Assembly (NCBI RefSeq): GCF_001695575.1 | Contig: NZ_LUAX01000008.1 | Span: forward strand, 248,001 to 312,000 | Source of the DNA: Vibrio europaeus | GTDB taxonomy: Bacteria > Pseudomonadota > Gammaproteobacteria > Enterobacterales > Vibrionaceae | Reading direction: 5' to 3' | DNA: 64,000 bases | In this document: positions 12,911-21,091 of the stretch, piece after piece | Layout of the letters: the number at the start of each line of letters is the position of its first letter | Position numbering within the stretch: position 1 is the first letter of the stretch | The notes under the pieces: model-generated | Database searches by the model: none | What the model was told of the DNA's origin: nothing | The model's input: the letters and a program-made list of their open reading frames with translations, nothing else | Position numbers and translations under genes: made by a program

Positions 12911-15900
12911 TCATTCTAGCGTCGCCAATAAGGCGTTGATCGCGACGTTCAATTGGTGATCTCTATTCGCCGCCACATCCGCGGGGGAATTGTAGGCAAC
13001 AATATCAGGCTTCACTTCGTTGTTCTCCAACCACTTCCCCTCATCATTTTTAAATCCAAGTTGAGGGACACCGTAGTCTAGGAAGGGTTCTTGTTGGATT
13101 TCCCACAACACGAAAGTGCCGGTGCCAGGGACGGGTTCACCCACCAATTTCCCTATTCCCTCTTTTTGATAGAAGTAAGGGACGATTGAGCCGTCGGAGT
13201 AACTCGAAGCATTCGCCAGCATAATACTGGGTTTTGCCCAGCGGCGTAGAGGAAAGGTGCCCACAGAGTAGCCGTCTCTCGACAGGGCTGAACTGTGTCT
13301 TACGCCTGACAAAACCTGCATGATTTGGTCGTGTAAGTTGCCCCCTGTGTTGTAACGAACGTCAATTACGACGGCCTCTTTATCGCGGTAGCGGCCAAAC
13401 AACTTATTGACCAATTGGCGATAAGCGGCATTATCCATTTCAGGTAAATGAATATAGCCAATTCGGCCCTTCGACAACCGCTCAGTGAGCTCTTCGCGCT
13501 TCGTAACCCAGCGTTTATAAGCAAGATGGGCTTCATCAGACAAAGAGATCGGTTTGGTCACCACCGATATGGTGTCCTGATTGCCTGGAGTGAGCACCGA
13601 TAAGCGCGTCAGCTTACCTTCCAGGTTATTGAGCAGCGGATAGATGTCGTGTCCAGGTAGGACATCGATACCATTAACTGAATAAATAATGCTGCCCGCT
13701 TTTATTGGCTTGCCAGGCAGATCTGCCGGACCACCACGTAAAATACTGCGAACCCTGATCCCTTTACCTTGGTACTTGTCATCATAAATTAGTCCGAGCG
13801 AAGCAGCAGACTCCCATTGATTTGGGTGGCCAAAGTAGGTTGCTCCCGTATGAGAGGCATTCAGCTCTCCTGCTAGCTCACTAAGTAACTCAGCAAAGTC
13901 GATGTAGTTGTGAATACTTGGCAAGTGTTTTTCATAGGCCCCTCGATACCATTCCCAGTTTACACCATGCAAATCCTTGTCGTAGAATTTGGTTTTAGTC
14001 AGGCGCCACACGTGGTCAAAGATATACTGCTTCTCTTTGGTAAAATCGTATTCAGCTTCCAAGCTAAAATGCACGCCCTCACTCTGGCCACTGGCGAGAT
14101 CGATTTTTTCTAACTGACCATTGCCAATCAGCAACAACGTCGATCGGTCCTGGGTCACCGTCATGGATTTGATGTCATCCACTGAACGAGTCAACATCAC
14201 TTCATGATCGCCCGTGACTAGATTTATGTGAACAAACTCGATGTGGTCATCACGATGATTTGCCACCACCATTTCAGTATTATCAGGGGAGAGATAGCTT
14301 GCAATAACGGACATCGAATAAGGCGTTATTCGATGAATTCTGTCTTGCAGATCGTGGACGTCCACACTTGTCCCGTTATCTTGCTCAGCGCTTTGCTCTT
14401 GCTGTTCCGCCAACCAAGCTTGATCTTGAGATAAACCTAAGCGCGCCTCGATGCGTTTGTTAAGGGTGACGGCATACACGTTACCATTAACCGCACTGCC
14501 ATCTAATTCGGTGAGGCCACCCTTTTCTGAAGTCCAGTACACCATCTGTCCATCATCAGAAAATTTTGGCTGAGTTTGGCTAAATCCGCTATAACTGAGC
14601 GTAATGGGTGTGCGTTGACCAAAGCTATCAAGCAATAAAATGTTGTTGGCACTCAAAGTACTGCCATCACGAGACACAATGTACTCGCCATCTGGTGACC
14701 ACTGGTAATGCCAATCAGCATCTTCATAAGAGTACATTGACTGGCTGCGAATAAGGGTTGTGGTCGAGCCGTCTTCAAGCGTCATGACTTTGAGCGTGTT
14801 TCTGGATGTTCGATATGCGACGCGTTGGTCGTCGGGCGACAAGACTGGCTGCGTTTCATCGATTGGCGTATCGGTGAGTTGTTGCTCTGTGATCTGAGCG
14901 GCGGTAAAAAAACTCTTGTCTTGTTCGCTGATGTGACAGGAAAATAGGTCCCAACTTCCCTTACGTTCAGAGCCGTAAATGAGGGTTCTACCATCACTTG
15001 AAAACGAAACGTTTCTTTCTGCTTGTGGGGTGTTCGTTATTCGGCGCGTCTCACCGGTGAGGGTCGATATCACAAAGATCTCGCCTCTTGCGACAACCGC
15101 GATCTCAGGTGCGGTTGGCGAGGCCGCCATTTCAGTGATTTCATAACCTAGGTTGACGTTCGTGGTGCTGGTTTGGCTCCGCGCAGTGGGAATACGGATG
15201 TCGACTTGATGTGGTGTGGCTTCATTGTTCTTTTTGAGCCAAATGCCGCCATCAAACCCGTAGGCTAGATCACCGCCTTGACTTATCGACAAGAACCTCA
15301 CGGGCAGTTTGGTATGGTGAGTCACCGCCACCGCATCATCTTCATGCCCATTGAGCGATTGCTTCCAGACATTAAAGCTTCCCGAACGCTCAGATAGGAA
15401 GTACATGGATTGGTCATCATCGGCCCACACCGCATTTCTGTCTTCACCGCGAAACGTGGTGACTTGAGTGTGGGTTTGGGTGTCGACGTCATACTTCCAA
15501 ATGTTTCTTGCGGCATCCGATAGCGATCCTTTGCGCCACGGTTGTTCTGTATAGGACGGCAAATCAGTGTATAACGCTTGTCGACCATCATGAGACACTG
15601 AGTAACTGCTGACTGAATTGGCTAACAAGACCTGTTCTCTGCCCCCGCTCGCGGGAATGGCATAGAGTCGGTTTGAGCGGCCGAAATACCCATTGTTTAC
15701 TTCGCTGTCTCCGTTACCAATCCGTTGTGATTGAAACAGCACTTGGCTTCCATCGGCGCTGAAAGAATAAGGTGTTTCTTTGCTACCGTGAAAAGTGAGA
15801 CGCTGAGAGGTATGGGTTTGCATATTGAGGACAAACACATCTCCTGGACCATACTGATTGGCTTCGTATGCTAAAAGCTCGCCGTCAGAGGACCAAACTG

Positions 15901-16126
15901 GATTAGAGCTATGAACGCTTTCACGCGTGAGTGGAATCGCATCCCCCCCTTCGGAGTTTGCTAGCCAGATTTGCCCATTGAAGGTGAAGGCGATTTGCTC
16001 ACCGTTCGGAGAAATTGCAATATCGCGATACCAAGATGATCCTTCTGGTGTTTGTGCGAAAAGCAGAGAAGCGTGACTGGTCGTCAATAAGGCGAGGACC
16101 ACTTGGGCAATATGTGAAAATTTCAT
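12911..16126 (-). CDS. Exported tricorn-like protease (S41 family)
   Basis: A 1071-aa protein with signal peptide (cleavage after SLLFA). Order: two beta-propeller regions of TolB/WD-like blades (repeated SPDG, SSDG, SADG, SPDDQ motifs, roughly residues 30-650), a helical linker (WRLTKTKFYDKDLHGVNWE), a PDZ-like domain (about 770-840, LPGKPIKAGSIIYSVNG) and an S41 peptidase core. The nucleophile Ser is in SSYSDGS near residue 977. It is full length and intact. Bacterial tricorn homologues act in the periplasm or outside on peptides from larger proteases. It has no operon partner here, as 12832-12910 and 16127-16618 hold no linked gene. Confidence 0.9.
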   Translation of the reverse strand: MKFSHIAQVVLALLTTSHASLLFAQTPEGSSWYRDIAISPNGEQIAFTFNGQIWLANSEGGDAIPLTRESVHSSNPVWSSDGELLAYEANQYGPGDVFVLNMQTHTSQRLTFHGSKETPYSFSADGSQVLFQSQRIGNGDSEVNNGYFGRSNRLYAIPASGGREQVLLANSVSSYSVSHDGRQALYTDLPSYTEQPWRKGSLSDAARNIWKYDVDTQTHTQVTTFRGEDRNAVWADDDQSMYFLSERSGSFNVWKQSLNGHEDDAVAVTHHTKLPVRFLSISQGGDLAYGFDGGIWLKKNNEATPHQVDIRIPTARSQTSTTNVNLGYEITEMAASPTAPEIAVVARGEIFVISTLTGETRRITNTPQAERNVSFSSDGRTLIYGSERKGSWDLFSCHISEQDKSFFTAAQITEQQLTDTPIDETQPVLSPDDQRVAYRTSRNTLKVMTLEDGSTTTLIRSQSMYSYEDADWHYQWSPDGEYIVSRDGSTLSANNILLLDSFGQRTPITLSYSGFSQTQPKFSDDGQMVYWTSEKGGLTELDGSAVNGNVYAVTLNKRIEARLGLSQDQAWLAEQQEQSAEQDNGTSVDVHDLQDRIHRITPYSMSVIASYLSPDNTEMVVANHRDDHIEFVHINLVTGDHEVMLTRSVDDIKSMTVTQDRSTLLLIGNGQLEKIDLASGQSEGVHFSLEAEYDFTKEKQYIFDHVWRLTKTKFYDKDLHGVNWEWYRGAYEKHLPSIHNYIDFAELLSELAGELNASHTGATYFGHPNQWESAASLGLIYDDKYQGKGIRVRSILRGGPADLPGKPIKAGSIIYSVNGIDVLPGHDIYPLLNNLEGKLTRLSVLTPGNQDTISVVTKPISLSDEAHLAYKRWVTKREELTERLSKGRIGYIHLPEMDNAAYRQLVNKLFGRYRDKEAVVIDVRYNTGGNLHDQIMQVLSGVRHSSALSRDGYSVGTFPLRRWAKPSIMLANASSYSDGSIVPYFYQKEGIGKLVGEPVPGTGTFVLWEIQQEPFLDYGVPQLGFKNDEGKWLENNEVKPDIVAYNSPADVAANRDHQLNVAINALLATLE

Positions 16127-16618
16127 AGATTTTACTTAATGTGTTCTTTTTCATCATGATATAGCAAAATCTTGACGTCGATTGCATCTATTTTGAGACA
16201 TTAATGCAAGCCATTACGGGCGTTTCCGATGCATTCCTCAGTCTCATGGTGGATTAGGCATTGGCGGGGGCGATGGTCTGTTCTTCTTCTGTGTCTCCGT
16301 ATTTTTCTATACGTCTAAAAACATTTAGTTATAGTGCGTCAGAGATTTTCAATATGCACAAGTGTGCACTATGACCATTGCCCTTAACTTTGCGCAAACG
16401 CCATAATCCACCCGTGCTCTTTAACAACATCGCCATGGCTAACAACTCACTCGTCTTCCCGCGTTGAGAAAGGCAAGAAGTATGCGACAGAGTTGTTCTC
16501 GATGAATGCCCATAATAATTCATCAATCACACCCCACGTTTAGCAAACGAGGCAGGGGCTTTGTACCGTCCGAACAAATGAAAGTGTAGGACACCAACTC
16601 TGTTGATAAGGAGGTCGC
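16127..16618. other. Intergenic region with nested inverted repeats
   Basis: No supported gene. Leftward frames at 16329-16526 and 16527-16721 lack ribosome sites and family signatures. Notable is TGCACA-AG-TGTGCA (16356-16369) nested within ATAGTGC (16331-16337) and GCACTAT (16366-16372). It may be an operator or part of a transfer-related site upstream of the tra genes. Confidence 0.45.
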
Positions 16619-16906
16619 ATGTCAAAAGCACCAACCAATCCACTGGACACACCGAAGGAAGGCACTTCTCGCACCAAATTATGTACTCAATGGCAGGGGG
16701 CGACTGTGACGTGGCAAACATCAGACAAAAGCGAAACGGTGAATACGAGTTTAAGCCCCTGCCGTGTCAGGTGTTTTCGATCGTCTACATGCCATCGCTA
16801 TCTCTGCTGCACCCAACCACGAACGAAAGTCGATCGAGCGATTTATGCCGGTCAGCTTTTCTCGAGTAACGCGGATCCACTCAAACAGCCGGGGTACTTT
16901 GTTTAG
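16619..16906 (+). CDS. Uncertain, possibly frameshifted gene before traA
   Basis: TAAGGAGGT lies ideally upstream of ATG 16619, and the first about 45 residues (MSKAPTNPLDTPKEGTSRTK...) read like protein. After that, frame 1 becomes Cys/Arg-rich and improbable, while another frame from about 16757 to 16933 reads well (VFDRLHAIAISAAPNHERK...). A real gene may thus be broken by a frameshift around 16750. No family recognised; the function, if any, is unknown. It is read in the same direction as the transfer operon. Confidence 0.35.
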   Translation: MSKAPTNPLDTPKEGTSRTKLCTQWQGATVTWQTSDKSETVNTSLSPCRVRCFRSSTCHRYLCCTQPRTKVDRAIYAGQLFSSNADPLKQPGYFV

Positions 16907-17141
16907 TGCACAGGTTAGAGAGGCGGGCTAGACGGGTAAATCCCCCGCCTATTCGCCTCCGACGCGACGGCGAACAAGTCAATACAGTGGCGGCCCCCAT
17001 ATGTACGATGGATTTGGTCAACGCACACCTTCCTGTCCACATTGGGTGCGCTTCTGACGCTCTCACTAGCAACGCTATCAACGCAAGATTGACGTCCTTG
17101 CGTGTGTGCACAGACGCCTTGGTTACATTAGGAGTTTACTC

Positions 17142-17423
17142 ATGACTTCACAGCACATTGGATACACGTTTGTCCTCTTCATTGGTTTTGCCATGTTGAT
17201 CACTTACCCTGTCCTCGCCGCTGACCTTTTTGCCACCGGAAAATCAATCATTAAGGACACCGCGGGTAAAGGCTCGACGGTGGAAACCGCTATGCTAGGC
17301 ACAGGCCTTATTGTCAGCGCGATAACCGGTCTAACCACACGAAACTGGTTAGCCGCGGTGGGGGGCTTTATTGGCGGCAACATTCTGTGGTCGGTCGGCG
17401 CCCCGATGGTCGGACTCGCCTAA
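17142..17423 (+). CDS. traA: F-type conjugative pilin TraA
   Basis: A 93-aa propilin. The leader (through PVLA, residue 26) is cleaved to give a mature pilin of about 67 residues starting ADLFATGKS. It has two hydrophobic helices (TAMLGTGLIVSAITGL and WLAAVGGFIGGNILWSVGAP) joined by a short basic loop (TTRNW), as in F pilin. The pilin sits in the inner membrane before assembly into the pilus. The chosen ATG has TTAGGAGT upstream; an earlier in-frame ATG at 17106 has none. It opens the T4SS operon and abuts traL directly. Confidence 0.88.
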   Translation: MTSQHIGYTFVLFIGFAMLITYPVLAADLFATGKSIIKDTAGKGSTVETAMLGTGLIVSAITGLTTRNWLAAVGGFIGGNILWSVGAPMVGLA

Positions 17424-17726
17424 ATGGAAAATCCTGACCTCTTTTTCAGCATTCCCAGACACATGAATACGGGAAAACGTCTCGCGGGTTTTCCGCGCGA
17501 TGAAATCATCCCTGCCATCGTCGTGTTCGGTCTGTGTTTTTGGCAAGGCTATTCAATCCTCGGGATCATACTAGGACTGGGGTGGTTCGGTGGCATTCGA
17601 TTTCTCAAAGTGGGCTACGGAGAACACATCGTCGCGCTTACTTTTTATTGGTGGACGGAAGGTTTACTGAGCCAAGCTTACTTCACTCGAACGCCCTCTT
17701 CTGAGCGGCGTTATTGGATATTTTAA
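17424..17726 (+). CDS. traL: Conjugation protein TraL
   Basis: A 100-aa inner-membrane protein of the F-type T4SS (VirB3 equivalent). Family marks: FFSIPRHMNTGKRLAGFPRDEI at the N-terminus, a hydrophobic hairpin (IIPAIVVFGLCFWQGYSILGIILGLGWFGGIRFLK), then YWWTEGLL and the R-rich end. ATG directly follows the traA stop codon, so translation is coupled. Confidence 0.9.
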   Translation: MENPDLFFSIPRHMNTGKRLAGFPRDEIIPAIVVFGLCFWQGYSILGIILGLGWFGGIRFLKVGYGEHIVALTFYWWTEGLLSQAYFTRTPSSERRYWIF

Positions 17727-17736
17727 GGAGACCCCT

Positions 17737-18303
17737 TTGGATTCCTTTATCGCAGACGAGCGCCTCAAGACAAAAAGCTTACTTAACGCGCTCCTTTTGG
17801 CCGGTTTCCTAGCCATGCTGGTGACCAACATTATGCTGGGTGTGAGCGTCCACAAGGCCTTCAATAGTAAAAGCCGAACCTTTGTTCCCCCGCTCATCTC
17901 AAAAGCTTTCTCTGTCTCGGATGGCCAAGTAGATGCCCCCTACCTAGAGATGATAGGCGAGTTTTTGGTGTACAAGAAACTCAACGTTACGCCCGCCAGC
18001 GTCCATAGACAATATGGCCTGCTGCTTGATTATGTCAGCGAGCAATACTGGCCGTCCATCCAACCTCGACTCTTACGCGAAGCAGAGCAAGTAAAGTCCG
18101 AGCACATTTCCAGTCGCTTCGATATTGAACACGTCGAAGTCGCCGTTGAGGACTTAAAGGTACGGTTTACCGGTGTGCTCCAAAAGCACGTCGGTCGCCG
18201 TCCACTCGCGCGAGAAAAAGACGTCGTTTACCAAGTGTCGCTGGATTATGCGCAAGGCGAAATTTCTCTTCTTTCCATCAACCGTGTGGATCCCGAACAA
18301 TGA
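17737..18303 (+). CDS. traE: Conjugation protein TraE
   Basis: A 188-aa VirB8-like component with a short cytoplasmic N-terminus, one membrane helix (NALLLAGFLAMLVTNIMLGVSV) and a periplasmic domain including VPPLISKAFSVSDGQVDAPYLEMIGEF, typical of TraE. The start is TTG at 17737 with AAGGAG 9 bp upstream. Its last bases overlap the traK ATG (ATGA). Confidence 0.9.
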   Translation: MDSFIADERLKTKSLLNALLLAGFLAMLVTNIMLGVSVHKAFNSKSRTFVPPLISKAFSVSDGQVDAPYLEMIGEFLVYKKLNVTPASVHRQYGLLLDYVSEQYWPSIQPRLLREAEQVKSEHISSRFDIEHVEVAVEDLKVRFTGVLQKHVGRRPLAREKDVVYQVSLDYAQGEISLLSINRVDPEQ

Positions 18304-19037
18304 AAACGCTAATGCTTCTTCTCGTTACACTGATGTCTCCATGCCTTGCGCTCGCAGAGAACGTCAGCATGCTCAACTACACCTTTAATGATGGCGACAC
18401 CATCCCCATTTCGCTGTCTAGCCTAGACGTCAACCGACTTCGGGTTGATGATGACCGCATTATGGATATTACCTGCCCGCGCGGCTTCTGCACGTCCAGC
18501 GCCGAACAAAGAGACAAGACGGGCTCCATCAAGCTCACTATCAATATCCCCGCCCCGTTTACCGCGCAACTGACCACAGAGAAAGGGCGTCTATTCGCCC
18601 TGTTTGTGACCCCAAAAGCCACCCCTGGTGTTATTACCCAGTTCACTTACGCAAGGGCACACCTTGAGCAAACGTCCGTCTTTGAACGCAAGTTTGATTA
18701 CCCGACCGCGTTAGTTGAGTTCACCAAAGCAATGATGCATTGGAAGCAATATCAGACGCCGGTGGTGGGGTTCTCGGTGCATCGCGTTGACCCTGATACG
18801 TTGCCAGAAAAGCGTTCTGCCTTACCCCTGACGCCACAAGTGGTCTTTTCCGGGAAACACTATTCAGGGATCATTTATCAGGTAACCAACAACGGTGACA
18901 CCGCCGTCAACCTCACTACGGCTCAGTTCTATAGCGATTCCGCTCGCAGTGCGGCTCTTGACGACGTTCACCTCAAACCGGGGGAGTCCACCACGCTCTA
19001 CTTAGTGACGGGAGGGGGAGTCAATGATGTTCGATAA
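18300..19037 (+). CDS. traK: Conjugation protein TraK (secretin-like)
   Basis: A 245-aa VirB9-like protein with signal peptide (MKTLMLLLVTLMSPCLALA). It forms the outer-membrane core complex with TraB and TraV. Visible marks are NRLRVDDDRIMDITCPRGFC and the C-terminal part VVFSGKHYSGIIYQVTNNGD...YLVTGGGVNDVR. It overlaps traE by 4 bp and traB by 14 bp. Confidence 0.9.
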   Translation: MKTLMLLLVTLMSPCLALAENVSMLNYTFNDGDTIPISLSSLDVNRLRVDDDRIMDITCPRGFCTSSAEQRDKTGSIKLTINIPAPFTAQLTTEKGRLFALFVTPKATPGVITQFTYARAHLEQTSVFERKFDYPTALVEFTKAMMHWKQYQTPVVGFSVHRVDPDTLPEKRSALPLTPQVVFSGKHYSGIIYQVTNNGDTAVNLTTAQFYSDSARSAALDDVHLKPGESTTLYLVTGGGVNDVR

Positions 19038-20541
19038 ATTTTTTGCCCGTTTTTTAGAGCCCAACGGGGATTTCGAACAAGGTGCCAACATCAATCAAGC
19101 CACCAAGAAACGTAACCGTATCGTGACGGCGTCCGTCTTGTTGGTGTTGCTGATGCTCGGGAGTGCTTTCTGGGCCTATGTTGAGCAATCGCCGCACCCG
19201 GATGAACAGCGGCCTCAACAGGACATCGCTTTCGGCGCCGTTGTGACCGATGATTTCACCGCGAAAGACAACCAAAGCGCCCTCACGTATCAGCAGATGC
19301 AAATTGATGAGATGGCTAAGATGCTTAAGACCTTTGAAGGCACGTTAGACACGTTGGATCAGAGCTTAACCAATGGGTTAGATGACCTTACAGAAGCAAG
19401 TGAAAGGCGTCATCAAAACGGTATGGACACACTTAAACGCGAGTGGCAGCTAGAAATTCAACAAGTTAAGCAACTGAAAGAGCAGCTGGCAGCCCAACTC
19501 GACCATGGCACATCACCTTTGAGTCGGCCCGCGAGCGTGAATGGAAACGGGGAGAACTTCGGTGACGACACCACTCGTTTTCCCCGCACGGCCACTGCGT
19601 ACTATGCCGACACTCCCTCCAACGACGGGGAATTTGCCTATCAGGAAAACCAACGACGTTCTGTCGATAGCACCGGGTTTGAAACCCAGTCTTTTCACTG
19701 GCAAGCCTCGAAAGAAGAAACTACCTCCCTACGCACCACTGAGAATTATGTGCCAACCGGTACTTTTGTCACCGCCGTGGTCACCGGTGGCGCGGATGCG
19801 AACGCGGGGGTGTCGGGTCAAGGCGATACTGCTCCGATTGTCTTTCAAACTATTAATTCAGGCATTCTGCCCAATGGCAAAAAATCGAAGCTAGACAACT
19901 GTACGATCACGGGGTCGGTGTACGGGGAAATATCCGCCAGTCGAGGCATTACAAGAACTCATCGCATGAGCTGCATTCAACCTGATGACGCGATCTTAGA
20001 CATTCCCGTCAAAGCCACCGCCTTTAATTTCGGTCGCAACGGCATTCGTGGCACCACCATTTTAAAGAATGGCAAAATCGTTCAAATGGCGGGGGTATCA
20101 GGGATCCTCACGGGGCTCGGTGAGACAGGAGCGGCACTTTCTCAAACCACAACACCCACCGCTTTAGGACCATCTCAAACCGTCGAAAGTGAAGAGGCCT
20201 TAGTCAACTTACTGGGTAACGCTACGTCCAGTGTGGGCAGTAAACTCGCTGACTACTACATCAAATTGGCCGAGATCTACCATCCTATTGTCGAGGTCAA
20301 TCCCGGCGCCGTAGTAAACATTGTGTTTCTTGAAGGTTTTCCCCTTGATCCCCTGCTTGCTGAAGAATACGAAGCGGCCGTCGAGAGAGAGGCGCAAGCC
20401 GCGATGACCCTCCCTCAGAATCCACTGATGAGTGTCATGCCCCATCCCCCCGCCATGGCAACAGGACAAGCGATTAATCCATTGGCTGAAAAACTCGCTC
20501 AAGAAGGTCTCCCCGTCTCTCAATTTGGTCGTGAGCAATAG
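19024..20541 (+). CDS. traB: Conjugation protein TraB (VirB10-like)
   Basis: A 505-aa scaffold spanning inner and outer membranes. One N-terminal membrane helix (IVTASVLLVLLMLGSAFWAYV), a coiled coil (about 90-160), a linker rich in Asn/Thr, then the TrbI/VirB10 beta-barrel domain with TGTFVTAVVTGGADANAG, APIVFQTINSGILPNGKKS, DNCTITGSVYGEISASRG and the C-terminal VNIVFLEGF. The ATG lies within the end of traK. No traP follows, in contrast to F. Confidence 0.92.
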   Translation: MMFDKFFARFLEPNGDFEQGANINQATKKRNRIVTASVLLVLLMLGSAFWAYVEQSPHPDEQRPQQDIAFGAVVTDDFTAKDNQSALTYQQMQIDEMAKMLKTFEGTLDTLDQSLTNGLDDLTEASERRHQNGMDTLKREWQLEIQQVKQLKEQLAAQLDHGTSPLSRPASVNGNGENFGDDTTRFPRTATAYYADTPSNDGEFAYQENQRRSVDSTGFETQSFHWQASKEETTSLRTTENYVPTGTFVTAVVTGGADANAGVSGQGDTAPIVFQTINSGILPNGKKSKLDNCTITGSVYGEISASRGITRTHRMSCIQPDDAILDIPVKATAFNFGRNGIRGTTILKNGKIVQMAGVSGILTGLGETGAALSQTTTPTALGPSQTVESEEALVNLLGNATSSVGSKLADYYIKLAEIYHPIVEVNPGAVVNIVFLEGFPLDPLLAEEYEAAVEREAQAAMTLPQNPLMSVMPHPPAMATGQAINPLAEKLAQEGLPVSQFGREQ

Positions 20542-20692
20542 CGACACTGAGTTTGTGCTCGCAGGCGTCAACAAGGGATCACTGACCGTCAACCATAAAC
20601 GGCCACTCAGCCGAACTAAAGTGGTCAGCAACCGCTTTTCAGATAACCACATGAGCAACGCGTCATGCTCATCCATTGTTAAGGATACCATT

Positions 20693-21088
20693 ATGCTTAG
20701 AATCGGACTTACATTAGTGAGTATTGTCCTGTTATCAGGGTGTGCCGCAGGACTCGGTGAAGAGTTTAGTTGCAACAACGTGGGTGGAGTGAAAGGCTGC
20801 ACGCGTATGAACGACATTCGCGACAATATCGACGTCTATCGCGCCCCCAATGCCATTGTTCATTCTCGTCCTTCTTGGGCTAAAGCGCCACCCTTGATGT
20901 TTGCGACGCTCCCTCGTCGTGAGCGCCACGGCCAACGAGGACGGACGCCGGATAAGGTCAACAAAGTTACCATCTTTCCTTTTAAAACTTCCACGCACGA
21001 GCACTATATCGACACGCTCGATATCTATTTTGTTGTCGATGAAAGCACGTGGATAGACAAGCCTGTTCAGGCCATTAGAAAGGACTGA
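20693..21088 (+). CDS. traV: Conjugation lipoprotein TraV
   Basis: A 131-aa outer-membrane lipoprotein (VirB7-like). Lipobox LLSGC with Cys17 as the lipidated residue; the family motif EFSCNNVGGVKGC (two Cys) follows at once. The chosen ATG has AAGGAT upstream; a longer frame back to 20432 overlaps traB and has no lipoprotein start. It partners TraK and TraB in the outer core. Confidence 0.88.
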   Translation: MLRIGLTLVSIVLLSGCAAGLGEEFSCNNVGGVKGCTRMNDIRDNIDVYRAPNAIVHSRPSWAKAPPLMFATLPRRERHGQRGRTPDKVNKVTIFPFKTSTHEHYIDTLDIYFVVDESTWIDKPVQAIRKD

Positions 21089-21091
21089 CTT

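Noticed and set aside
13910..14434. Rightward open frames inside the tricorn-like gene
   Set aside because: They are opposite-strand shadows of a long, clearly coding gene.
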